From Patescibacteria group bacterium (GTDB lineage Bacteria > Patescibacteriota > Patescibacteriia > S139-126), in the NCBI GenBank assembly GCA_015485755.1, contig WFTD01000058.1, forward strand, positions 1-6,483: DNA of 6,483 nt, written 5' to 3'. The notes beneath the pieces were generated by a model. The model worked only from the letters and a program-made list of their open reading frames with translations. It made no database searches and had not been told where the DNA came from. A program made the translations under genes and the position numbers. Numbering within the stretch: position 1 is the first letter of the stretch; each line of letters opens with the position of its first letter. Shown piece by piece: positions 1 through 5,371 of this stretch.

Positions 1-73
1 AGCTTAGTAATAGTTTGAATGTTTTTTTGTTCATATATTGATTATAAACCAATACAAATTTGCCAGCAAGAAA
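1..73. other. Upstream AT-rich stretch with no supported gene
   Basis: I see no gene here. The first bases could be the tail of an upstream reading frame, because one frame reaches a TGA at 16-18, but there is too little sequence to judge. A T-run at 22-28 has no convincing GC-rich hairpin before it, so I do not call a terminator. Confidence 0.4.
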
Positions 74-100
74 TTGACAACACCGAGCAAAAATTATAAA
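74..100 (+). promoter_or_regulatory. Probable sigma-70-type promoter for the Rossmann-domain gene
   Basis: A perfect -35 box TTGACA lies at 74-79. The best -10 match is TATAAA at 95-100, with a short 15 bp spacer; TAAATT at 97-102 would give 17 bp but matches less well. Transcription would begin near 105-110, leaving a leader of about 45-50 bases before the ATG at 155. Because the region is AT-rich, the -10 call is less certain than the -35. Confidence 0.6.
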
Positions 101-143
101 TTAAAAAAATAAAAGAACATTAAAAATTTGCAAAAAATAAAAA

Positions 144-151
144 GAGGAGGG
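144..151 (+). promoter_or_regulatory. Shine-Dalgarno site deciding the start at 155
   Basis: The purine-rich run GAGGAGGG sits just before the ATG at 155, with AGGAGG ending at 150 and four bases of spacing. It supports ATG 155 over the upstream in-frame TTG at 128, which has no such site and would place the Shine-Dalgarno sequence inside the coding region. Confidence 0.8.
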
Positions 152-154
152 TTT

Positions 155-1045
155 ATGAAAAAAAATTTTGTATTGCATATTAGAAGATTGGCAGTTTTGT
201 TTTTTGATTTTTTATTTGATCATAATTGGTTTTATCGCTTGTTGGGATGGATGAATTATCGTTTTTTTGAAATTCGCACTGTTTTTTTGATGTACCCAGA
301 GCAGAGAAAGTATGCTCTTGCTTTTGTCTATCCCTCTCGTCTGCCCAAGGTAAAGTGGAATCCGTTTCTGGCTGGATTTTTTGTGCAAAATGGAAAGTTG
401 GGGTTGATGTTTGCAATTTCTGCTACCCCGGATGATTTCCGCAATCCTGCAAATGAAGATGGCTTGCGCAGTATGGTTAAACGGATGGAGGAAATCAGGC
501 AATTAGTTGGAGCGCCGCGCAAAACATTTGCCGGAATTTTGCCGGGGGTTTTGTATGCCAAAAGGATTGTCAGAGTAGCGCCAGAGGCGGAATTGACAGT
601 TGAAGGCATACTGATAGCAGTGGATCTGATAAAGAAGAAAGAAAAAATTTATGTAAATGTTCCAATTATAGCGTTGGGAGGCGGAGGATTTATTGGCCGA
701 AGGCTGGTTAAAAAATTGCAAAATAAAGGAGAGCAAGTAATCGTAGTTGACAAAGGCGATCCGTGGCCAGATGTTAGTGAAGTGGCGATTGTGATAAATA
801 TGACTCTGAAAGGCGCCTTGCTTGAATACTTGGATAAAATGAACACTGAGATGATAGTTGTCAATGAGGTTTATCCTCCTCCCAATCCTGGCAATTTTGC
901 AGGAAGGGTAAGGTCGCTTTACCATATTAAGGGAGCAAAAGCTTTTGCCTTGCCGCCTTTTCCGCATGCTTACAAAGGAGGGATTCCCCTTTGCGCCGCT
1001 TTTTTTCATGATCAAATAGATATTTTAGTAGATAAGTTGCTTTAA
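155..1045 (+). CDS. Rossmann-fold nucleotide-binding protein, possible dehydrogenase-like, function unknown
   Basis: This encodes 296 residues. The C-terminal half has a Rossmann signature: a hydrophobic strand, then GGGGFIG at 175-181, a basic helix, and a second strand ending VVD at 197-199. The Asp at that position usually favours NAD(H) over NADP(H). The segment at about 126-160 (AGILPGVL, then a helix) followed by this Rossmann domain recalls the two-domain layout of shikimate, methylene-tetrahydrofolate or acyl-ACP reductase-type enzymes. That is a resemblance in layout, not a family assignment. The N-terminus is rich in aromatic and hydrophobic residues (about 5-40) but lacks a clean signal peptide or membrane helix, so the protein is probably cytoplasmic or peripherally attached. 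A proline-rich patch (VYPPPNPGNF, 239-248) follows the nucleotide domain. It has its own promoter and terminator, so it is probably a single-gene transcript. The substrate and reaction are not known. Confidence 0.75.
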   Translation: MKKNFVLHIRRLAVLFFDFLFDHNWFYRLLGWMNYRFFEIRTVFLMYPEQRKYALAFVYPSRLPKVKWNPFLAGFFVQNGKLGLMFAISATPDDFRNPANEDGLRSMVKRMEEIRQLVGAPRKTFAGILPGVLYAKRIVRVAPEAELTVEGILIAVDLIKKKEKIYVNVPIIALGGGGFIGRRLVKKLQNKGEQVIVVDKGDPWPDVSEVAIVINMTLKGALLEYLDKMNTEMIVVNEVYPPPNPGNFAGRVRSLYHIKGAKAFALPPFPHAYKGGIPLCAAFFHDQIDILVDKLL

Positions 1046-1053
1046 TTTATATT

Positions 1054-1079
1054 CCCCGCTGCTTGCGGGGTTTTTTGTT
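1054..1079 (+). terminator. Rho-independent terminator after the Rossmann-domain gene
   Basis: CCCCGC at 1054-1059 pairs perfectly with GCGGGG at 1065-1070 around a five-base loop. Six T's and a further T-rich run follow at once. It begins eight bases after the TAA stop. The stem is the most GC-rich patch in the area, which makes this a strong intrinsic terminator separating the first gene from the operon that follows. Confidence 0.92.
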
Positions 1080-1107
1080 TTGTGATATTTTGTTTTTTTG
1101 TTATAAT
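1080..1107 (+). promoter_or_regulatory. Probable promoter of the kinase-pgk-pilin-enolase operon
   Basis: A -35-like TTGTGA at 1080-1085 (four of six consensus bases) is followed after 16 bp by a perfect -10 TATAAT at 1102-1107. It lies directly behind the terminator, and the predicted transcript start near 1114 leaves a leader of about 20 bases, enough for the ribosome binding site. No other intergenic space exists downstream, so this is the best candidate to drive the whole gene series. Confidence 0.65.
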
Positions 1108-1125
1108 AAAAAAAGTATTACTTGC

Positions 1126-1131
1126 GAGGAG
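1126..1131 (+). promoter_or_regulatory. Shine-Dalgarno site deciding the kinase start at 1136
   Basis: GAGGAG ends four bases before the ATG at 1136, the same spacing as in the first gene. The in-frame GTG at 1082 lies upstream of the -10 box and so would not be on the transcript; it is rejected as the start. Confidence 0.8.
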
Positions 1132-1135
1132 ATTC

Positions 1136-2758
1136 ATGGATTTTCTTTTGGATAAAATAAATACTTTACTCATTCTTACAGCCTTATTTAATGTAGCCTT
1201 AGCTTTGATTATTTTATCTAAGGGCGAAGAAGAGGAGGTTAATATTGCTTACTCTTTGAATATTGTTGCGATTACTGGTTGGATTTTGTCAATGATATTA
1301 TTTCGTTCTGCCAACCAGGATACGGCTTTATTTTGGTGCAGGGTGCTTTATACCACTCCTACTTTTATTGCGAGCAGTTTTTTGTCTTTTACTTATGTAT
1401 TTCCCCGTCGGGAAAAGAATATAAAAAATAAAATAATTTTTTATTTTCTTATTAATTTTGCCCTGATATTTTTTGTTATTTGGCCAGTTTTGATTAAAGA
1501 GGTGAATGTCAGGCCGGGCCAGGAAAAAGAAATAATATTTTCAGGGTATTATTGGATTTATGTTCTTTATATTTTATCATTCTTTTTTGCTGGTTTTATT
1601 AGGCTATTCAAGAAGTTTGCTCAAAGCAAGGGAATTGAGAGGATGCAGGTAATTTATTTGTTGGTTGGTTATTTTATTGCCGCCAATTTTGCTTTTGTTA
1701 CCAATCTTATATTGCCATGGCTCGGCATTTTTGGTTTCAATTGGATGGGGCAGGTATTTACAGTGATTATGGTTGCTTTTACAACTTACGCTATAATTAA
1801 GCATCATTTGTTGAATGTTAAGGTGATTGCGGCGGAAATTTTTATGTTTTTGATTATTATTTTATCCTTATTTGATGTTATTGGCACAACCAACATAAAA
1901 GATTTTCTGTGGCGGTCTTTCTTTTTCTTGTTTATGCTATTTTTTGCCGTTTTATTGGTAAAAAGTGTTTTGCGTGAAGTTGAACAAAAAGAAAAGTTAA
2001 AGAAGATAACAGCTGAACTGGCTGAGGCAAATAAAAAATTAACTAGATTGGATAAGGCTAAAACAGAGTTTGTTTCAATTGCTTCTCACCAGCTTCGCAC
2101 GCCCTTGTCAGTGATTAAAGGGTATTTATCAATGTTAATTGAGGGAGATTTTGGCCGTTTAACAAAAAAACAAAAAAATATCATTGGAGTTGTCCAGCAA
2201 AATACAGATAGATTGATTAGGCTGGTTAACATATTTTTGGATGTTTCCCGTATTGAGTCAGGGCGTTTCCAAATCAACAAAGGCAAAAACAACCTTAATC
2301 AAGTGCTATCTGGAATTATTGACCAGATGAAAGTAGAGGCGGATCAAAAGCAGATAAAGTTGAATTTTGTTCCAGCCCAAGATTTACCGGATATTTATTT
2401 TGACAATGACAAGATACAGGATGTTATGGTGAATTTGATTGATAACGCGATCAAGTACACACCTCCAGGAGGAAGGATAGAGGTTAGGACCAAACCAATG
2501 GAAGGTTATGTAGTGGTGGAAGTAGAGGATAGCGGTCGGGGGATATCTTATGATGAGTTGGATCAATTGTTTGATAAATTCAAGCGCGGCGACGGCATTT
2601 ATAAAGTTGATACCACAGGCAGCGGCTTAGGGCTTTATATTGCTAAAAAGATTATTGAGGCCCATGGGGGCAATATTTGGGCTGAAAGCAGCGGAATTGG
2701 ACAAGGTTCAACTTTTAAATTTACTCTTCCTATATCAGATAATGTTTCTTTCAACTAA
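1136..2758 (+). CDS. Membrane-bound sensor histidine kinase with multi-helix N-terminal domain
   Basis: This encodes 540 residues from the ATG chosen by its Shine-Dalgarno site. The first half is membrane-embedded: about nine hydrophobic segments near 6-27, 40-57, 68-89, 98-119, 136-157, 170-195, 203-222, 232-250 and 259-277. The first seven resemble the N-terminal 7TM region found on some histidine kinases. A charged coiled-coil-like linker (about 278-310) leads to the HisKA dimerisation domain, with the H-box SHQLRTPL and phospho-acceptor His318. The ATPase domain is complete: N-box NLIDNAIKYTPPGG from 433 (Asn433, Asn437), G1 box DSGRGI at 465-470, F-box region LFDKFKRGD at 478-486, and G2 box GSGLGL at 495-500. 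It should therefore autophosphorylate and pass phosphate to a response regulator, but no regulator gene lies in the window. No separate PAS, HAMP or extracellular sensor domain is visible, so the signal is probably sensed within the membrane. The 3' end overlaps the next gene. Confidence 0.93.
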   Translation: MDFLLDKINTLLILTALFNVALALIILSKGEEEEVNIAYSLNIVAITGWILSMILFRSANQDTALFWCRVLYTTPTFIASSFLSFTYVFPRREKNIKNKIIFYFLINFALIFFVIWPVLIKEVNVRPGQEKEIIFSGYYWIYVLYILSFFFAGFIRLFKKFAQSKGIERMQVIYLLVGYFIAANFAFVTNLILPWLGIFGFNWMGQVFTVIMVAFTTYAIIKHHLLNVKVIAAEIFMFLIIILSLFDVIGTTNIKDFLWRSFFFLFMLFFAVLLVKSVLREVEQKEKLKKITAELAEANKKLTRLDKAKTEFVSIASHQLRTPLSVIKGYLSMLIEGDFGRLTKKQKNIIGVVQQNTDRLIRLVNIFLDVSRIESGRFQINKGKNNLNQVLSGIIDQMKVEADQKQIKLNFVPAQDLPDIYFDNDKIQDVMVNLIDNAIKYTPPGGRIEVRTKPMEGYVVVEVEDSGRGISYDELDQLFDKFKRGDGIYKVDTTGSGLGLYIAKKIIEAHGGNIWAESSGIGQGSTFKFTLPISDNVSFN

Positions 2759-3470
2759 CAAGTTGCTCCAACAGCTAAATAAAGTACGCAGGCAAACTTT
2801 GCCTAATTTTGATGAGATTTATTTATCTCGCCAGGCAGTTTTTGTTTTGGCTAATATTTTTTTAAATCCAGATTGCCAAGCTACAATAAGTTTATATAAG
2901 TTTTTGGACAAACCCCAGGTAAGTTTATCGGAGTTATCTCAGTATATAGTTACGGCTGCGCCGGTTACTTTGGCGCAATATGCCAATCGCCACAATCGTT
3001 TTTATATAACCAGGGAAGATATTATTAAATGTTTTTCTTTGGATCATTTTCAGGATTTAACCAACAAGGGGATAGACAGGCGGTTGTCAGCTGCTTATGC
3101 CTTGTCACATTTATTAACACCAGCTAAAATAATAAAAGTGCATAAGTACAAGAATAGCTACCTGGCAGATTTGCAAGTTAATTTTAATCGCCGCGTTTTT
3201 TATTTTAACAAAGTCGCCCTGCCGCCTTTACTGGGAGCGAGAAAAGGTGAGTTGGTTTGGCATCATTTTGGTGTGGTTGTAGATAAATGCAACTCTAGCC
3301 AAGACAAGAATTTATTGGGAGCAATCAGGCGCAGTCAGTTGAATTTTTTGTCGAATGAGTGGCTGCCAAAAACTTTGGCCGAAACAAGCCAGGAGATAGA
3401 TTTTTCTAAAAAGAGCATTTTCCAAAGAGATTTGATTGGCAAAATAATAAAAAATAGCGATAAGCAGTAA
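2742..3470 (+). CDS. Hypothetical protein, unrecognised, translationally coupled to the kinase
   Basis: This encodes 242 residues that I do not recognise. The chosen ATG lies inside the last codons of the kinase, a 17-base overlap in another frame, and has no Shine-Dalgarno sequence; coupling to kinase translation would explain this. An alternative ATG at 2664 with GAGG three bases upstream would give 268 residues, but its extra N-terminus is read from DNA encoding the end of the kinase's ATPase domain, so I prefer 2742. The protein is basic and probably soluble: no signal peptide or membrane helix is evident. The first 150 residues look mostly helical. A strand-rich part follows at about 140-182 (alternating segments such as NRRVFYFNKVAL, then LVWHHFGVVVDKC), and the tail is charged. 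Cysteines at 45, 97 and 183 form no metal-binding pattern. Its position between a kinase and a HypC-like gene might mean a signalling or accessory role, but nothing in the sequence shows one. Confidence 0.8.
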   Translation: MFLSTNKLLQQLNKVRRQTLPNFDEIYLSRQAVFVLANIFLNPDCQATISLYKFLDKPQVSLSELSQYIVTAAPVTLAQYANRHNRFYITREDIIKCFSLDHFQDLTNKGIDRRLSAAYALSHLLTPAKIIKVHKYKNSYLADLQVNFNRRVFYFNKVALPPLLGARKGELVWHHFGVVVDKCNSSQDKNLLGAIRRSQLNFLSNEWLPKTLAETSQEIDFSKKSIFQRDLIGKIIKNSDKQ

Positions 3471-3471
3471 T

Positions 3472-3651
3472 ATGTGTATAAATCAGTTTTGGCAAGTTGT
3501 GTCTCTAACAGATGAGAGGGTAGAAGCAGTCAACCGACAGGGAGAGAAAATTATTGCCAGTTTGCAGTTTTTTGAAGGGGATTTGGCAGTTGGAGATATT
3601 GTTATAATTGAGGCTGGATTTGTAATTGATAAAATAATTATTGATGCATAA
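3472..3651 (+). CDS. Small HypC/HupF-like protein (hydrogenase maturation chaperone family, divergent)
   Basis: This 59-residue gene fills the gap between its neighbours almost exactly: one base after the upstream TAA and two before the pgk ATG. It starts Met-Cys, the hallmark of HypC/HybG/HupF, where Cys2 carries the Fe(CN)2CO group and contacts the hydrogenase large-subunit precursor. The middle (VVSLTDERVEAV, then EKIIASLQFF) fits the small beta-barrel of the family. The C-terminal stretch VGDIVIIEAGFVIDKI, residues 40-55, closely follows the family pattern VGDxVxVHxGFAIxKI. Departures are clear: the usual MCxxxPG start lacks the Pro-Gly (it reads MCINQFW), the conserved His before the AGF or VGF is Glu47, and the C-terminal helix is missing, since typical members have roughly 70-90 residues. 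No hydrogenase or other hyp gene is in the window. Family resemblance is fairly clear; a hydrogenase role is uncertain, and the protein may serve another partner. Confidence 0.7.
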   Translation: MCINQFWQVVSLTDERVEAVNRQGEKIIASLQFFEGDLAVGDIVIIEAGFVIDKIIIDA

Positions 3652-3653
3652 AT

Positions 3654-4844
3654 ATGAAAATAAAAACAGTTAAGGCTTTACGCAACTTAAAAGGCAAGCG
3701 AGTGCTTTTGCGGGTTGGTTTTGATGTGGCTTTAACTGCAGAAGGCGAGGTTGATCCGCGGGAGGATTATAGGTTGCGGATGACTTTGCCGACCATTCAG
3801 TTTTTATTAGAAAAAGGCGCTAAGGTTATATTGCTGACCAAACTTGGCCGTCCTAAAGGAAAGAGAGTTACTGACCTGCAAACCGATCCTCTTGCTCGTA
3901 GGTTGAGCGTTTTGATTAAGCGGAAGGTTGATAAATTGGATGATTGTATTGGTGTTGAAGTGGAAAATTATATCAATTCAATGCAGTCAGGCGATATTGT
4001 TATGTTGGAGAATGTCCGTTTTTATCCTGAGGAAAAAGAAAATAATATCCAATTTGCCAAACAACTTGCTCATTTAGCCGATGTTTATGTTAATGATGCT
4101 TTTTCTGAAGCTCATCGCAAGACCGCTTCTTTGGTTGCCATTACTAGATTTTTGCCTAGTTATGCGGGATTGTTATTAAAACAAGAAATTGATACTTTGG
4201 AGAAAATCACTACCAAGCCAAAGCGGCCGGTGGTGGCTATTATGGGGGGAGCTAAGATCAATACAAAAATTAAAGTGATAAGAAGTTTGGCCCGGCAGGT
4301 TGATTTTTTGCTTTTGGGAGGTGGATTGGGCTGCCATTTTTTGAAGGCCAAAGGGTATAATATTGGCAAATCTTTATTCGCTAAGGAATTTTTGGATGAA
4401 GCTGACAAAATTTTGCAGCGGTTTGGCAAAAAGATATTGCTGCCAATTGATGTGACAGTTGATGACACCAGAACGGCCCCAGTAGAAACTTGGCAAAAGA
4501 ATATTGATGAAATTAAAAGATATGATAAAATAATAGATATAGGCACCCGCACGGTAGTACGGTGGTCTGATATCATCAAACAAGCGCAAACAATTTTTTG
4601 GAACGGGCCGCTCGGAATTATTGAAGACAAAAAGTCATCGCATTCAACCAGAGCCTTGATTGAGTTGGTAGCCGCCAGATCAAGAAGAAAAGCATTTGGT
4701 CTGGTTGGAGGAGGGGAGACGATTATGTTGATAAATGATATGGGTTTGGCAGATGATTTTGATTATATTTCTACTGGTGGAGGATCTATGTTGCAATATT
4801 TGCAAAATAAAAAATTGCCAGCCATTAAACCTTTAATGTTGTAA
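3654..4844 (+). CDS. pgk: Phosphoglycerate kinase, divergent substrate site
   Basis: This encodes 396 residues, the usual bacterial Pgk length, and aligns by eye from end to end. Pgk interconverts 1,3-bisphosphoglycerate plus ADP and 3-phosphoglycerate plus ATP in the cytoplasm. Recognisable blocks: LGRPKGK (64-70), LENVRF (118-123), ADVYVNDAF and AHR (142-155), MGGAK (197-201) with Lys205, KAKGYNIGKSL (231-241), FWNGPLG (315-321) with Glu324, VGGGET (351-356) and STGGGSML (373-380). Basic residues equivalent to the catalytic and phosphate-binding arginines are kept (Arg40, Arg66, Arg122, Arg155). However, the near-invariant RVDFNVP block reads RVGFDVA at 20-26, so the substrate-binding Asp is Gly22 and the Asn is Asp24; the His of HLGRP is Lys63; and the Asp of GGGD is Glu355. 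The fold is certain, while substrate affinity or role may be altered. The start follows the HypC-like stop by two bases with no Shine-Dalgarno site. Confidence 0.95.
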   Translation: MKIKTVKALRNLKGKRVLLRVGFDVALTAEGEVDPREDYRLRMTLPTIQFLLEKGAKVILLTKLGRPKGKRVTDLQTDPLARRLSVLIKRKVDKLDDCIGVEVENYINSMQSGDIVMLENVRFYPEEKENNIQFAKQLAHLADVYVNDAFSEAHRKTASLVAITRFLPSYAGLLLKQEIDTLEKITTKPKRPVVAIMGGAKINTKIKVIRSLARQVDFLLLGGGLGCHFLKAKGYNIGKSLFAKEFLDEADKILQRFGKKILLPIDVTVDDTRTAPVETWQKNIDEIKRYDKIIDIGTRTVVRWSDIIKQAQTIFWNGPLGIIEDKKSSHSTRALIELVAARSRRKAFGLVGGGETIMLINDMGLADDFDYISTGGGSMLQYLQNKKLPAIKPLML

Positions 4845-4846
4845 AT

Positions 4847-5371
4847 ATGCCCTCATTTAGGCAAACTAATAAATCCGGTTTTACTTTAATGGAAATTTTG
4901 ATCATTGTTGGTATTATAGCTTTGCTTAATTCTTTGGCTGTCATTGGCGTTCAGCAGGCCCGCAAAAACGCTAAAATATCAAAAGCCAAAAATGATTTAG
5001 ATGCCATCGCCACTGCTATTGGTCAGTTGATGGTTGATACGGGTGAATGGCCAGGGCATCAGACTCCAGAGGAAATAAATAATGTATCTGGCAATGAAAT
5101 TTGGGATTTAAACGCAAGTAGTTCAGGCATTGTGGCAACAGATGGTTTGTATGATAATTGGAAAGGCCCGTATATGCCAGAGGTTAGGAAAGATCCGTGG
5201 GGAAGTGATTATTTTTTTGATACTGATTATGAGGTTAAAGCTGACGGAACTCCTTGCGATGGTTCAGCTGGCTGCAGGACAGCAGCGGTTGTTGGGTCAT
5301 TTGGGCCTGACAGGGAGGGTAAAAATCTTTATAATGCAGATGATATTATTAAAATTCTGACAGCTGAATAA
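4847..5371 (+). CDS. Type II secretion/type IV pilin-like pseudopilin (GspG-like)
   Basis: This encodes 174 residues with a class III prepilin leader: KSG at 9-11, then the cleavage point and mature FTLMEILIIVGIIALL, with Glu16 as the invariant Glu5 of the mature chain. A prepilin peptidase would cut after Gly11 and methylate Phe12. The hydrophobic N-terminal helix (about 12-35) anchors the subunit in the membrane before assembly and continues into an amphipathic helix (to about 65). The globular part resembles the major pseudopilin GspG: the WKGPYMPEVRKDPWG region (105-119) matches the family's WxGPY...DPWG pattern, followed by a short sheet and an acidic C-terminus. Cys137 and Cys143 flank a short loop and could form a disulfide outside the membrane. 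Its setting is odd: it sits between pgk and eno, with two bases before it and none after, and no other secretion or pilus genes in view. There is no Shine-Dalgarno site. It could be a pseudopilus subunit or a CPR-type pilin. Confidence 0.9.
   Translation: MPSFRQTNKSGFTLMEILIIVGIIALLNSLAVIGVQQARKNAKISKAKNDLDAIATAIGQLMVDTGEWPGHQTPEEINNVSGNEIWDLNASSSGIVATDGLYDNWKGPYMPEVRKDPWGSDYFFDTDYEVKADGTPCDGSAGCRTAAVVGSFGPDREGKNLYNADDIIKILTAE

Noticed and set aside
22..48. T-run and TATAAA near the window start as a terminator or second promoter
   Set aside because: No GC-rich stem precedes the T-run, and the nearest TTGTTC is only ten bases from the TATAAA, too close for a promoter.
128..154. TTG at 128 as the start of the first gene
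   Set aside because: It would put the strong Shine-Dalgarno sequence inside the coding region and has none of its own; ATG 155 is well placed.
1082..1135. GTG at 1082 as the kinase start
   Set aside because: It lies within the -35 element and upstream of the TATAAT, so it would not be on the transcript; ATG 1136 has a good ribosome binding site.
2640..2741. Longer N-terminus for the 242-residue protein (TTG 2640 or ATG 2664)
   Set aside because: The extension is read from another frame of the conserved kinase ATPase region. ATG 2664 does have a GAGG just upstream, so it is disfavoured rather than excluded.
3608..3635. Possible internal promoter for pgk (TTGAGG, 16 bp, TAAAAT) inside the HypC-like gene
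   Set aside because: The boxes match only in part and such matches are frequent in AT-rich coding sequence. Transcript-start mapping would decide.
4160..4630. Minus-strand open frame of 156 codons opposite pgk
   Set aside because: It is a shadow of a clearly conserved gene and resembles no known protein. The other minus-strand frames opposite the first gene, the kinase and eno were rejected for the same reason.
3654..4844. Pgk substitutions as signs of a pseudogene
   Set aside because: The frame is full length and the nucleotide site, key arginines and fold motifs are kept, which argues for selection rather than decay.
5130..5360. Second + strand frame of 76 codons inside the pseudopilin gene
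   Set aside because: It lies wholly inside a gene with clear family motifs and has low-complexity hydrophobic content typical of a shifted frame.
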